Origin: Leptobrachium leishanense
Taxonomy: Eukaryota; Chordata; Amphibia; Anura; Megophryidae
NCBI GenBank assembly: GCA_009667805.1
Contig: RXON01001484.1
Span: forward strand, 1 to 64,000
DNA length: 64,000 nt
Direction: 5' to 3'
The translations under genes and the position numbers were made by a program. Each line of letters begins with the position of its first letter. Positions within the stretch are counted from its first letter, which is position 1. The notes under the pieces were generated by a model that ran no database searches, was not told the DNA's origin, and saw nothing but the letters and a program-made list of their open reading frames with translations. Shown here piece by piece: positions 31,239 to 41,672 of the stretch.

Positions 31239-31478
31239 GTGAAACTTATGCAGGCTTTGGATGAAAGTAACAATAGGTGCTTTAAAATTGGGCCTTTGGC
31301 GTCGGCAACAGTGCCGTCACACAGTAACCGGTCTGAGGATTTGAATCGGATACAGGCGTCAGTGGCAGTGCACCCAAATATTGTGCTTTTGGTGCCAGGC
31401 CTGCAAGTACTATCATACAGTATCCCCTCTGTAGTATTGTGGAAGAATGCAGGGGTGGATCTTGTGGTCCTATATTAA
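31239..31478 (+). other. Small antisense reading frame in the hAT 3' region
   Basis: A 79-codon frame beginning MKLMQALDESNNR, on the strand opposite to the transposase. A frame of exactly the same length is open in the other three copies of this region (757-518 minus, 20319-20080 minus, 48923-48684 minus). Substitutions between copies often change the amino acid, so selection on a protein is not evident. I recognise no domain and do not claim a gene. Confidence 0.35.
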
Positions 31479-31694
31479 ACAGATATGAATCTGGTAAAGG
31501 CGTCAGTGCACCCAGATATTGTGCTTTTGGTGCCAGACTGCCAGCAAGTACTATCATACAGTAACCCCTCTGTAGTATTGTGGAAGAGTGCAGGGTTAGA
31601 CCCTGAGGTTCAAAAAATTAAAATGATATAGATGTGGCACTGGCGTCATTGCAGCCAAATATTGTGCCTTTCATGGCAGCAAGTGCATTCACAC

Positions 31695-32222
31695 TGTAAG
31701 GTCCTGGAGGCCCTCACCCCCTGGCGCCCCCTTTGGTTTCACATCCTGCAGGTTCCAGGACTTTTTGTATAGACTCTGCACATCCTGAACTCTCACATCC
31801 TAGCATAGAACCTCACCTGACCACACCTTCCCCTGATTATCCCACTATATCAGGAGGCTACGCCCTCTAGAACTCACTTCCACATTGCTATTACCTGGCT
31901 GTGAATCTATGTACCAAAGCTCCCTGAGACCTTCTGGACACTCACCTGAATTCTGCAACCAAAGACCCTCTGTATTATCTGGACATTCTTCTGCTTCATA
32001 AACCGGTACCCTCCCATCCTTCTGCCCCCCATCTAGGACCCCCCGTGTACCAGACCCTTTTGCTTAACCCTGACTACGCCTTTGTATGTTCCTTGCCGGA
32101 TTCTGAGCTATAGTGTTTATTTCCAATAAACACCCTTTGTTATACCGTAAACCTGCCTCTATCACTGCATCCTGGGCTCACAACCTCATCTTGCTACACC
32201 GAGCACAGTCTGAACCCTTCCA
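31695..32222 (+). repeat. 5' LTR of the Gag-only element
   Basis: 528 bp. Contains CCAATAAACACC near 32122, a likely polyadenylation signal. Differs from the 3' LTR by a few substitutions and by short indels (CCATCTAGGACC here; CAGGCCCCCTG in the 3' copy). No standard TGG primer site directly abuts the end; TGGAAGTC begins four bases later. Confidence 0.88.
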
Positions 32223-32224
32223 AA

Positions 32225-32738
32225 ATGTGGAAGTCTAAACCCTGTGAGCCCGCGGTGATAGTAGCCCATGTTCAAAGATTGAAAGAGACCAGCCAAAATT
32301 TCCAACAGCATCTTGATTCACTGTTGGAGTACCTGCAGCAGACCTTAAATGACGCATCGACTAAGGAGTGCATTCCAGTTCCTAAAAGGAGCTCGAGGAC
32401 CCCTAACCGAAAAGGAAAAGGCAAGAAGAAGAGCACAAGATTTATGTTTTTATTGTGGAGATAGCTGGCATAGAATATTTGCCTGCCCACTACGCCCACC
32501 TAAGCCAGAGACAAAAAATCTTGACAAGTCTGCTTCTATAAGGCCTATTCAGACCGCCTACATAGGCACCTGTGTCTACACTTCACCTTTGGTTCCTGAT
32601 CTACCTAAGAAACCTAAGCCTTGCCGGTTCCCCATGGTCAAATTCCGCCAGACCTCAGTGTCCAAGGTCGCTGCCCTGCAGCTCGAGCAATCCTCCAGGC
32701 TAGCTGCCCTACAGCTCGCAACCCTCCGGGCCAGCTGA
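32225..32738 (+). pseudogene. Gag-like N-terminus with zinc knuckle
   Basis: ATG 32225 starts three bases after the LTR: MWKSKPCEPAVIVAHVQRLK, then LQQTLNDASTKECIPVPKRS, ending at 32464 after a frameshift. The second frame (32349-32738) holds LTEKEKARRRAQDLCFYCGD and SWHRIFACPLRP, a C-x2-C-x4-H-x4-C knuckle. The KARRRAQDLCFYC context resembles the nucleocapsid of sushi-type chromoviruses (compare the [12 protein letters not shown] of the chromovirus at 45130). No capsid domain lies between the start and the knuckle, so the protein is internally deleted relative to a normal Gag. Confidence 0.65.
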
Positions 32739-32739
32739 C

Positions 32740-34483
32740 CTGCAGCTCGAACAACCTTCCGAGCTCGCTGCCCTGCAACCTGCAGGATCCCAAGAATCTG
32801 TTTCCCTGCAACCCGCAGGATCCCAAGAATCTGCTTCCCTGCAACCTGCAGGATCCCAAGAATCTGCTTCCCTGCAACCTGCAGGATCCCAAGAATCTGC
32901 TTCCCTGCAACCCGCAGGATCCCAAGAATCTGCTTCCCTGCAACCCGCAGGATCCCAAGAATCTGCTCCCCTGCAACCTGCAGGATCCCAAGAATCTGCT
33001 TCCCTGCAACCTGCAGGATCCCAAGAATCTGCTTCCCTGCAACCCGCAGGATCCCAAGAATCTGCTCCCCTGCAACCTGCAGGATCCCAAGAATCTGCTT
33101 CCCTGCAACCTGCAGGATCCCAAGAATCTGCTTCCCTGCAACCTGCAGGATCCCAAGAATCTGCTTCCCTGCAACCTGCGGGATCCCAAGAATCTGCTGC
33201 CCTGCAACCTGCGGGATCCCAAGAGGTCGCTGCCCTGCAACCTGCGGGATCCAAGAGGTCGCTGCCTGCAACCTGCGGGATCTCAAGAGGTCGCTGCCCT
33301 GCAACCTGCGGATCTCAAGAGGTCGCTGCCCTGCAACCTGCGGGATCTCAAGAGGTCGCTGCCCTGCAACCTGCGGGATCTCAAGAGGTCGCTGCCCTGC
33401 AACCTGCGGGATCTCAAGAGGTCGCTGCCCTGCAACCTGCGGGATCTCAAGAGGTCGCTGCCCTGCAACCTGCGGGATCTCAAGAGGTCGCTGCCCTGCA
33501 ACCTGCGGGATCTCAAGAGGTCGCTGCCCTGCAACCTGCGGGATCTCCTGTTGTCGCTGCCCTGCATCCTGCAGGCTCTCCTGAGCTGTCATCGCCACGG
33601 GGCCGTCGACGTCGCCGTAAGGCCAAGTCGCTCAACGCCGCCGCAGAGCCGTGCAGTGCCAAGGAGGTTGCCGCCGCAGAGCCGTGCAGTGCCAAGGATG
33701 CCGCCGCAGAGCCGTGCAGTGCCAAGGAGGTTGCCATGGGCGCTGCCCCACCGGTCCTTTCCGAGGGCGCTGCCCCACCGGTCCTTTCCGAGGGCGCTGC
33801 CCCACCGGTCCTTTCCGAGGGCGCTGCCCCACCGGTCCTTTCCGAGGGCGCTGCCCCACCGGTCCTTTCCGAGGGCGCTGCCCCACCGGTCCTTTCCGAG
33901 GGCGCTGCCCCACCGGTCTTTCCGAGGGCGCTGCCCCACCGGTCCTTTCCGAGGGCGCTGCCCCACCGGTCCTTTCCGAGGGCGCTGCCCCACGGTCCTC
34001 TCCGAGGGCGCTGCCCCACTGGTCCTCTCCGAGGGCGCTGCCCCACTGGTACTCTCCGAGGGCGCTGCCCCACTGGTACTCTCCGAGGGCGCTGCCCCAC
34101 CGGTACTCTCTGAGGGCGCTGCCCCACTGTGCCTCGTCAAGGGCGCTGCCCCACCGGTCCTTTCCAAGGGCGCTGCCCCACCGTGCCTCGTCAAGGGCAC
34201 TGCCCCTCCGGTCTATGCCAAGAGTACATCTAAGAGCCGTGTCACCAAGATGATTAATACCCCAGAAGGCACCATTCTTATGGAACCTTTGCCACCTGGG
34301 TTTATCTACGGCTCGTACGGGACTATGGTCAGATGCGCAGACCTGCAGGTGTTTACGAATGCTAAATGTGCCTGGAGATCGCTTAGCAGTGATAAAGTAT
34401 TGCCCAACTCTGGTCGCCATGATCATTATTCTACCCTCCAATGGTGCAATGCCTTTCTATCCCATAATCCACCGGTGTGACCT
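32740..34483 (+). CDS. Repeat-rich C-terminal part of the Gag-like protein
   Basis: In the frame fitting the knuckle, the repeats translate as ALQPAGSQESASLQPAGSQE (11-residue units), then SQEVAALQPAG units, a basic patch GRRRRRKAKSLNAAAEPCSA, and then GAAPPVLSE (9-residue) units. The end reads INTPEGTILMEPLPPGFIYG, SYGTMVRCADLQVFTNAKCA and a stop at about 34480. Both unit lengths are multiples of three. Three single-base deletions near 33250-33310 cancel each other; two near 33920 and 33990 shift the frame, so the present copy is probably not read in one piece. Function unknown; low complexity, Ala/Pro/Gln-rich. Confidence 0.55.
32775..33560 (+). repeat. 33-bp coding minisatellite, about 24 units
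   Basis: First type GGATCCCAAGAATCTGCTTC plus CCTGCAACCTGCA (to about 33200), second type GGATCTCAAGAGGTCGCTGC plus CCTGCAACCTGCG (about 33215-33560). The two types sit in separate blocks, so each block grew by local duplication after a transition unit. Confidence 0.9.
33736..34205 (+). repeat. 27-bp coding minisatellite, about 17 units
   Basis: Units GGCGCTGCCCCACCGGTCCT plus TTCCGAG. The last units diverge (ACTCTCCGAG, CTCGTCAAG). Encodes GAAPPVLSE-type repeats. Confidence 0.9.
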
Positions 34484-34518
34484 TGACCTCGCCCTGGGCC
34501 GTTCGGAGTCCGGCCCTT

Positions 34519-34530
34519 AGAGGGGGGCTC
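34519..34530 (+). promoter_or_regulatory. Polypurine tract of the Gag-only element
   Basis: AGAGGGGGGCTC directly before the 3' LTR. Confidence 0.75.
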
Positions 34531-35050
34531 TGTAAGGTCCTGGAGGCCCTCACCCCCTGGCGCCCCCTTTGGTTTCACATCCTGCAGGCCCCCTGCAGGT
34601 TCCAGGACTTTTTGTATAGACTCTGCACATCCTGAACTCTCACATCCTAGCCATAGAACCTCACCTGACCACACCTTCCCCTGATTATCCCACTATATCA
34701 GGAAGCTACGCCCTCTAGAACTCACTTCCACATTGCTGTTACCTGGCTGTGAATCTATGTACCAAAGCTCCCTGAGATCTTCTGGACAGTCACCTGAATT
34801 CTGCAACCAAGGACCCTCTGTATTATCTGGACATTCTTCTGCTTCATAAACCCTCCCATCCTTCTGCCCCCCGTGTACCAGACCCTTTTGCTTAACCCTG
34901 ACTACGCCTTTGTATGTTCCTTGCCGGATTCTGAGCTATAGTGTTTATTTCCAATAAACACCCTTTGTTATACCGTAAACCTGCCTCTATCACTGCATCC
35001 TGGGCTCACAACCTCATCTTGCTACACCGAGCACAGTCTGAACCCTTACA
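34531..35050 (+). repeat. 3' LTR of the Gag-only element
   Basis: 520 bp, TGTAAGGTCC to ACCCTTACA; its ends TGTAAG and CTTACA are inverted copies. Followed by the CACAC duplication. Confidence 0.9.
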
Positions 35051-35118
35051 CACACCATAACCGTTTTGTGGAAGAGTTCAGTGCTGGAGGTTTTGTGAAT
35101 GCAGAAGACATCCCCGAT

Positions 35119-38100
35119 CTATTCCGTTACGTCAGCATCAGGGGATTGATAACTGCTGATCCAGGACTGATTCATTTTTATAAATGTCAGCCAGTTTACA
35201 GAGTCGGTGGACAGACGCACTCTTTTGTCTGTGACAAAATTTCCAGCGGCACTGAACGTCCTTTCAGAAAGCACGCTGGATGAAGGGCAATCTAGTAGCT
35301 GCATAGCATATTGGCTAAGTTCTGGCCAGTGATCCAATCTCAACACCCAGTAAACCAGTGGATCATCTGCTGGAAAGGTATCCAGGTCTGCCCTTGCCCC
35401 TAGGTAGTCCTGCACCATATGGTGAAGATGCTGGAAATGGGTGCCTACATTTGACGTCCCTGGGCGTCGTGGACTAAAAATGCATCAGACAAGCGGCCCC
35501 GGCCTTCACCACTATTCCTCTGATCATCCACAGCCTCAGAAGCATGTGTTTCATCACTTGGTAACCTACCAGTGCCTGGAAAGGTGTTACACAAGTGTCA
35601 CTTTGGAGCGTCCTCAAGTTTTTTCATCCTGTGCTCCCTCTGTGCGGGCAGGATGAGCTCTGCAACTTTACCCTTGTATCGTGGATCAAGAAGGGTTGCC
35701 AACCAGTAATGATCCCTCTCCTTGATAGCACGAATCCTGGGGTCCTTTAGCAGGTTTGCATTATAAGGGAGCCCATGCAGCATAGGTTGGAGGTGGCATT
35801 AGCTTCCGAGTCTTGCTGGTCAATGAGGATGACCCCATAGTGCACTTCCTCCTCCCAGCCACGTACTAGCCCTTGTGTTTCTGGGCACACAAAACCCTCC
35901 CTTGAGGAATCCCCACCTTCAATGCCCCCACTACTTAACTATTCCTCATCCTCCTCCTGTCTGATCTGAGTAGGACCTGCTGGAATGCTGTCTGCGGAAA
36001 GACTGGGGCCTTCAGAGCTAGGGAAGGCCTCCTCTTCCTCCTGCTGCTCTGCCTCTAGAGCCACATCTATAATTCCCTGCAGAGTGTGCTCCAGCAGGAA
36101 CACTAAAGGAATTGTGTCACTGATGCAGGCACTGTCCCTGCTCACCATCCTCATTGCCTCCTCAAATGGTGACAGTACAGTGCATGCATCCTTGATCATC
36201 AGCCACTGCGGGGGGGGAAAAAAACACCAAGTTGACCTGAACCTGTCCTTGTGCCATACTCACACAGGTACTCGTTGATGGCCCTCTGCTGCTTGTGCAG
36301 ACGCTGCAGCATTGCTAATGTCGAGTTCCACCTGGTGGACATGTCACAGATCAGTTTATGGGAAGGTGGAATTCTCCTTGAATTTCTGCCAGGTGAACGC
36401 TTGCTGGGAATGACTGTCTGAAGTGGATGCAGACTTTTCTGGCCTGGCTGAGAAGCTCTGCCAGCCCTGGGTACTTGGTTAGGAAACGCTGTACCACTAG
36501 ATTTAGGAAGTGTGCTAGGCATGTACATGTGTCAATTTACCCTTGCGTAGGGCGGAGAGAAGGTTGCTGCCATTATCACAGACGATCATTCCCAGCTGGC
36601 GTGGTGTTAACCATCTCTGCACCTGGCCCTGCAGAGCTAACAGAATTTCTGGCCCGGTGTGGCTCCTGTCCCCTAAACAAACCAGCGCAAGCACAGTATG
36701 GCTTCTTTTTGCTTGAGCCATTGCATAGACCCTGACAGGCGTCGGTTTAACTGTCACTTCGCCAGAGACAGAGAAGGAGGAGGAGGAGGAAGAGGGAGAG
36801 GTGGTGGTGGTGGAGCAGACAGACCTCATACAAGCAGCTTTCTGGAGGCGTGGTGGAAGAACAATCTCCAGCACAGAACCCCATCTTGGATCCCTCCCAG
36901 CTGCAATCAGAGTTACCCAGTGTGCCATGAAGGAAATGTAACGACCCTGTCCATGCTTGCTGGACCATGTGTCTAAAGTCACATGCACCTTGTTGCTGAC
37001 TGCCTTTCCCAATGACTCCATAACATTGTTTTCCACGTGCTGGTAAAGTGCTGGAATGGCCTTGCGTGAAAATTAATGGCGTTTTGGAACCTGCCACTGT
37101 GGTACAGCACATTCAGCAAATTCACGGAAGGGAGCAGAGTCCACCAGTTGGAAAGGCAGCAGCTGCAATGCGAGTATTTTTGCTAAGCTGGCATTTAGAC
37201 GCTGTGCTTGGATGGTTGGGACTATATTTTTTTTACGCTGCAGCAGCTGCGGCAATGTAATCTGACTGCGTAAATCTTCAGCTGATGGGATGATGTCACA
37301 TTGTGAGGAAGGAGCTGGTACATCCATTACTATAGCCTCATCCCTATCAGTGGAGGTTGTAGGCAATGACATGGCAGGACATACAGTGGGGGTAGAGACA
37401 GATTAGGAGGAGGAGGACCTACGCAAAGTTTTGTGCCAACGGGATGTGTGGCAGGTGTTCATATGTCGCCTCAAGCATGTGGTACCCAAGTGTCCGGTGT
37501 CTTTCCCACGCTTCAGGCTCATCTGACATAGATTACAAATAGCAACAGTGCGCTATGCTGCACATTTCTTAAAGAACTCCCAGACAGCAGAGTTCCTGCA
37601 TGTGTGCTTTGAGACAACAGCGCTCTGCACCGGATCAGCTCTGACATCTGATGCCTTGGACCGGCTAGTGCTACGGTTGGTCATAGAGGATGTTGTGCCT
37701 TGTGTTTGCTGTGCCTCCTCCTCCTCCCCCTCCTCCTCACTTGATTCCTCTGTTCGATCTGGCACCCGGGTGGAGTCATTGACCTCATCATCAATGTCAT
37801 CTTCACCCCCTATCTCCTCATCACTGGAACCAACTTGGCAGTATGCTGCAGCTGCTGGGGCAACATGAGTGCCAGTTATTTGTGTGTCATCAGTGGCACC
37901 CCCTTCCTCTAGGTTGATTATACTCCCTTCCTCAACCTCAGAGATTGAATCAGAGCACTGTACTTGCTGCACATCCTCAAGCAGCATGTCACTGTCACTG
38001 TCATTGTAGTCAAACAATTCAGCTGACTCCTCCGTGTGTGATAGCGAGGCTACGGCAGGAGTAGCTTTGGACATAGAAGCTGCAGTAGATGCTTTGGCAG

Positions 38101-38347
38101 CTGAGGTGGACTGTAAAGCACTACAAGCCTGGCTGGCAGAGGATGAGGATGGCCTGGTTAGCCAATCCACCAAATCCTCTGTATGTTGCTGCTGCTTAAG
38201 AAGAAGTCCAGTACCAGTTAGAAAGGACAAGCATGCCCCTGCAGAGGATGCACCACGTCCAGAGGCACAGCCTCCCGACACAGGGGCTGCTTGCCCTCTT
38301 ATCTGTGTCTGGGATCGTCTGCGTGTCCTTTTTGTTCTTTCAGACAT
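35119..38347 (-). pseudogene. BED-type hAT transposase (ZBED-like)
   Basis: Starts MSERTKRTRRRSQTQIRGQA at 38347, with a Ser/Glu-rich N-terminal region (to about 37600). A BED-like C2H finger follows in another frame near 37530-37400 (CNLCQMSLKRGKD, then TTCLRRHMNTCH). Then LAKILALQLLPFQLVDSAPF, VHVTLDTWSSKHGQGRYISF (first Asp), LGMIVCDNGSNLLSALRKGK (second Asp), DMSTRWNSTLAMLQRLHKQQ (RW motif), KERDHYWLATLLDPRYKGKV, and the C-terminal hAT dimerisation block QLLDCPSSSVLSERTFSAAG (35418-35119, Glu). About six frameshifts or stops break it. It would cut and paste the element by its TAGGGATGAGC ends. A second partial copy is at 47590-48393. Confidence 0.85.
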
Positions 38348-39294
38348 GGTGAGTGATATTTATTTATTTAAAGGATTTTACCAGGAAGGATACATTGAGA
38401 TTTCTCTCGTTTTCAAGTATGTCCTGGGTTCAAGAACATTTGAAGTTAAAAATTAAAGATTAAATATATACAGAACTCTGATTCAACTCTGGTATAAAGA
38501 TTAAAGATTTACAGAACTCTGGTATAACTCAGTGAGACACCCTGAAAGCTGGCAGCCAGTGACAAGACAGATTATAATTCCCTCCTATAAATACCTGCCA
38601 TCCATCAGGGGGTCACACTGAGAAGCCACAGATTACAAATCTCAGAAACCTCCTATAAATCAGTGAGACCCCCCTGATAGGTGGCAGCCAGTGAGAACAC
38701 ACGGATTATAACCATTCCCAAATATTTTGTAGAAATTTGTGACCCCCAAAATACTGCGTGGCACTGGCTGTGTGACAAGACACAGATCACCTCAATTCCC
38801 AAATGTTTTGTGGAAATTTGAGACCCCCAAAATACTTGCTGGCAGTGACAAGACACACATTACCTCAATTCCCAGATATTTGGTAGAAATGAGAACCCCC
38901 CCAGACCCCCCAGTAGCGTGGCAGACCAGCAGTAAAAACACAGAACAACAATCTCCTATGAAATCTCCTCTCAAATGCATGCTGAAGCGGTCTGTGGAAA
39001 CCTTATATAGTGTGCTGCGGGACTTAGCTCTGTGAGCCCATGATTGGGCAAATTTTGCCCAATCAGGACTCTGAGCCGTGATTGGCATAGTGTTGAACCA
39101 GTCTTGCACCAAACCTGTGGTCAGGTGCAAGGCTGTAGCCAATTACGAGCTTCAGGCCAGTGTAAAAGTGCATTGTGGGCCATTGTAGTCGAACATGCGG
39201 TGAACACCCGGAAATGTTCGGAGTTCGCGAGCAGACCGAACAGGCTAAGTTCGGTCCGAACTCCGAACCATCCGAACCGAACAGCTCATCCCTA
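38348..39294 (-). other. hAT C 5' leader and terminal repeat
   Basis: Untranslated 5' DNA of the transposon. It contains internal repeats of GACCCCCAAAATACT...GTGACAAGACAC...CAATTCCCAAAT...TTTG at 38700-38890 (about 65-75 bp spacing, three imperfect units) and a TATATA-like GGTTTCCACAGACC region. It ends with the TTCGG-rich terminus at 39294. Confidence 0.7.
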
Positions 39295-39314
39295 ATTATG
39301 AGAACCGCCTGATA

Positions 39315-39825
39315 ACTGGAGTACTGGAGAGCATATCTCCAGAAGGATATAGACATCTTAGAGAGAGTTCATCAGAAGGGCTACTAAAATGGTGTACGGC
39401 TTGAAGGAGACAAATTACCAGGAAAGGCTTAATGATCTTAACATGTACAGCTTGGAAAAAAGACGAGACAGAGGAGATATGATAGAAACATTTAAATACG
39501 TAAAGGGAATCCACAAGGTGGAGGAAGGGAGTATATTTAAAAGGAAACCATGTAGGAAAACAAGTGGACATAGTCTTAGATTAGAGGGGCAAAGGTTTAA
39601 AAGTAACATCAGGAAGCATTATTTTACTGAGAGGATGGTGGATACATGGAACAGCCTTCCAGTAGAAGTGGTAGAGGCCAAAACAGTAATTGAATTTAAG
39701 CAGGCATGGGATAGGCATAAGGATATCCTAAACAAAAGATAAATCCAGGTTAAGTATCCATGTAATTGGGCAGACTAGATGGGCCGAAAGGTTCTTATCT
39801 GCCAACATTTTCTATGTTTCTAAAT
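39315..39825 (+). mobile_element. 5'-truncated CR1-group LINE
   Basis: Coding end of a CR1-like reverse transcriptase ORF plus the 3' UTR ending GGGCAGACTAGATGGGCCGA ... TTCTATGTTTCTA, a 3' end common among frog CR1-type LINEs. Inserted at GATA/TCCC of a Penelope terminal repeat. 5' truncation is usual for target-primed insertion. Confidence 0.8.
39389..39742 (+). CDS. CR1-group LINE reverse transcriptase, C-terminal end
   Basis: Open frame of 117 codons: EKRRDRGDMIETFKYVKGIH, TSGHSLRLEGQRFKSNIRKH, YFTERMVDTWNSLPVEVVEA, TVIEFKQAWDRH. These motifs form the region after the RT thumb of CR1-like LINEs. The palm with its catalytic FADD lies upstream and is missing. The frame is uninterrupted up to the stop at 39740, so this copy is relatively young. 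The initial Met is internal; the true start was far upstream. Confidence 0.8.
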   Translation: MVYGLKETNYQERLNDLNMYSLEKRRDRGDMIETFKYVKGIHKVEEGSIFKRKPCRKTSGHSLRLEGQRFKSNIRKHYFTERMVDTWNSLPVEVVEAKTVIEFKQAWDRHKDILNKR

Positions 39826-39965
39826 CCCTTGCGTTTATTTCGCGGTGACCAGATACGTATCTATTTCCATTGTCTACTCTGGTTTGGGGAAACCACTGAT
39901 CATCTGGTTCAGCTGGGTATTCGGTGGTGGCACATATTCTGGGTGCTTACCATCCCCTCCACTGA

Positions 39966-40746
39966 ATACAATATACATGCAATAAAAATCATCAAGTAAA
40001 GCTTACAGAAAGAATATTGTGTGTCGTGCATCCATTTTTCATTTTTGCCTAATGTTCATGTGAACAAGTCATGAGCTCAAGAAGAGAGCCTACCACAACG
40101 GAATAAGCGATAGTACAATGTATTAGAGCTAAGACAGGATAACAATCATACAACCAAACAAAAGAGTGGACTGCCCGGTCCAGAACTTGTAGTAAATTCA
40201 AAATATGGTCTTGGAGATAAAACACATTCCAATGCGCAAATAGGTTCCCAGCGGATGGTGTGCGTAGGTGGAAATATATCTCGCGGTAACAAGTATCTAA
40301 AAAATATAATCTCTATACAGTGATGATATATTCATTAATTTTGGTAGTATATCACCATATAGTGTCCATATACATCAGAGTCTTTCTGTGATCAAAATGT
40401 CAGGCTTCTGTCTGTGGCACGTCTGAAGGATCCTATGTCTCTCTTGTTCCTCCGAGAGAGAAAGTGAGATTAGGATTGCGCCATATACTATAGGTGTGTA
40501 GATGGTTATAGCCAAATATTTCACACTTACACGGGTGATGATTGTTTGCTGTGAGCTGCCGTAATGTGAGGGCTCCTAGGGCTTTTCCTCCTCTTCTCCT
40601 GCTGCGTTGTTCTCAGGGCTCAATAGATCCAGTGCTACCATTGATGGGGGTGTTAGGGTCTTATAGTGACGACTTGATCAAGCATACGCTGGAGACATGG
40701 ATTGCCAATAAAAAGAGTGGAAATTTATTCACATAATATATAAAAC
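39966..40746. other. Probable Penelope-related or unclassified repeat DNA
   Basis: No gene seen. Its right part (to AATATATAAAAC at 40746) continues across the chromovirus at 46946 into DNA with a hammerhead-like relic, so it is probably Penelope terminal-repeat DNA. The part 40000-40600 matches nothing I recognise. Confidence 0.4.
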
Positions 40747-41672
40747 TGTCACGGATCCCTCTGATTACCAAAAGTGTGGTCCCTTTACGCAGACCGCTCT
40801 CTACCCTTCCGATCCTTGAATGGTCGGCAATACTAGACAGACAATTTACCAGACAATATATAAACAAGGGGTAACACCAGACAGAGGTATGGAATAGAGT
40901 ATTGTCACAAATCTTTCTGACTACCAAGATATTGATCTCTTTATGTAGCTCCCTTTCTACTCTTCCGATCCTTGAATGGTCGGCAAAGCTATATAGACAA
41001 TGAAGCAGGTAACAGATAAAGAAAGGGAAACACCAGACAGGGGTACAGAACAGATCACAAGTCCTCCCTAGGACTTTAGTAATAGCAGAGGTAGTCTGAT
41101 GCGTGCTTAGGGTGCCACATAGACTGACCTCGGTACCAACGTTAAGGGCAGAACCTAGCGCAGAGTAAATGCCAATGCCAGGAGTCATACACAGGAGGGT
41201 TCGTTTGCCAATGCCAAGGGTCATACACAGGAGGGTTCGTTTGCCAATGCCAGGGTCATACACAGGAGGGTTCGTTTGCCAATGCCAAGGGTCATACACA
41301 GGAGGGTTCGTTTGCCAATGCCAAGGGTCATACACAGGAGGGTTCGTTTGCCAATGCCAAGGGTCATACACAGGAGGGTTCGTTTGCCAATGCCAAGGGT
41401 TATACACAGGAGGATTCGTTTGCCAATGCCAAGGGTCATACACAGGAGGTAGCCAAAAATAACACAAGAGCTCTGCGGGAGGTGAATACCACGTCAGGGC
41501 ACCGGTGTATTGGAGAGACTGGTTTTAAAGCCGGCGGGTCCGCGTCATAACGCCAGGCCCCGCCCCTCGGCGTCCCACGTGAGCGCCCCCGGAAGCGTTT
41601 ACATTCGGCGCCTGGCCAGCGAGCAGCGAGGAAGCTGCTGCCAGGCGCCCCATCCCCTGAGCCACCGTGACA
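40747..41672 (-). repeat. 3' LTR of the chromovirus
   Basis: 926 bp. TATA-like TTTAAAA (41523-41529, minus strand) lies about 29 bases before GCCCTGACGT (41500-41491), the likely transcript start. A 36-bp tandem repeat follows at 41172-41450. A polypurine tract (GGAGGGGGGTTC on the minus strand, 41673-41684) precedes the LTR. Confidence 0.9.
41172..41450 (-). repeat. 36-bp LTR minisatellite, about 7-8 units
   Basis: Plus-strand unit CCAATGCCAAGGGTCATACA plus CAGGAGGGTTCGTTTG. Encodes MTLGIGKRTLLC-like 12-residue units on the minus strand. Confidence 0.9.

Larger units (their letters stand above)
31695..35050 (+). mobile_element. Non-autonomous LTR retrotransposon with Gag-like ORF and coding minisatellites
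   Basis: LTRs 31695-32222 and 34531-35050 begin TGTAAGGTCC and end CCCTTACA (CCCTTCCA in the 5' copy). Flanked by CACAC on both sides (31690-31694, 35051-35055). A polypurine tract precedes the 3' LTR. Internal DNA encodes only a Gag-like protein with long repeats: no PR, RT or IN is present. It must have been moved by another element's enzymes. It inserted in hAT copy C. Confidence 0.9.
31009..39294 (-). mobile_element. BED-type hAT transposon C, nearly complete
   Basis: The 5' terminus at 39294 reads TAGGGATGAGCTGTTCGGTT on the minus strand. Leader, BED finger, transposase and the 138-bp-repeat 3' region follow leftward. An LTR element (31695-35050) interrupts the 3' region. The left 290 bp with the second terminus are missing; Penelope sequence takes over at about 31008. 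The right flank is Penelope sequence in opposite orientation. Confidence 0.85.
39295..39965 (+). mobile_element. Penelope fragment, plus strand, with CR1 insertion
   Basis: ATTATGAGAACCGCCTGATA (39295-39314) and TCCCTTGCGTTTATTTCG (from about 39826) are the inverse of 30007-30047, split by a CR1 piece. The sequence up to CCATCCCCTCCACTG (39965) matches 29880-30007 inverted. It lies at the right flank of hAT C. Confidence 0.8.

Noticed and set aside
32775..33560. CRISPR-like array
   Set aside because: The 33-bp units are directly adjacent with no variable spacers, and lie inside an LTR element. The same holds for the 36-bp and 26-bp arrays.
32576..34441. Minus-strand frames of 180-340 codons over the same region
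   Set aside because: They are antisense readings of the two minisatellites and contain no domain.
32621..34480. Long 619-codon plus-strand frame (PCNLQDPKN repeats) as a gene
   Set aside because: In its first half it reads the 33-bp repeats in a different frame from the one that follows the zinc knuckle; the frame is open only because the unit length is a multiple of three.
41169..41462. Plus-strand frames over the LTR minisatellite (MPMPGVIHRRVRL repeats)
   Set aside because: Antisense to the element; repeat artefact.
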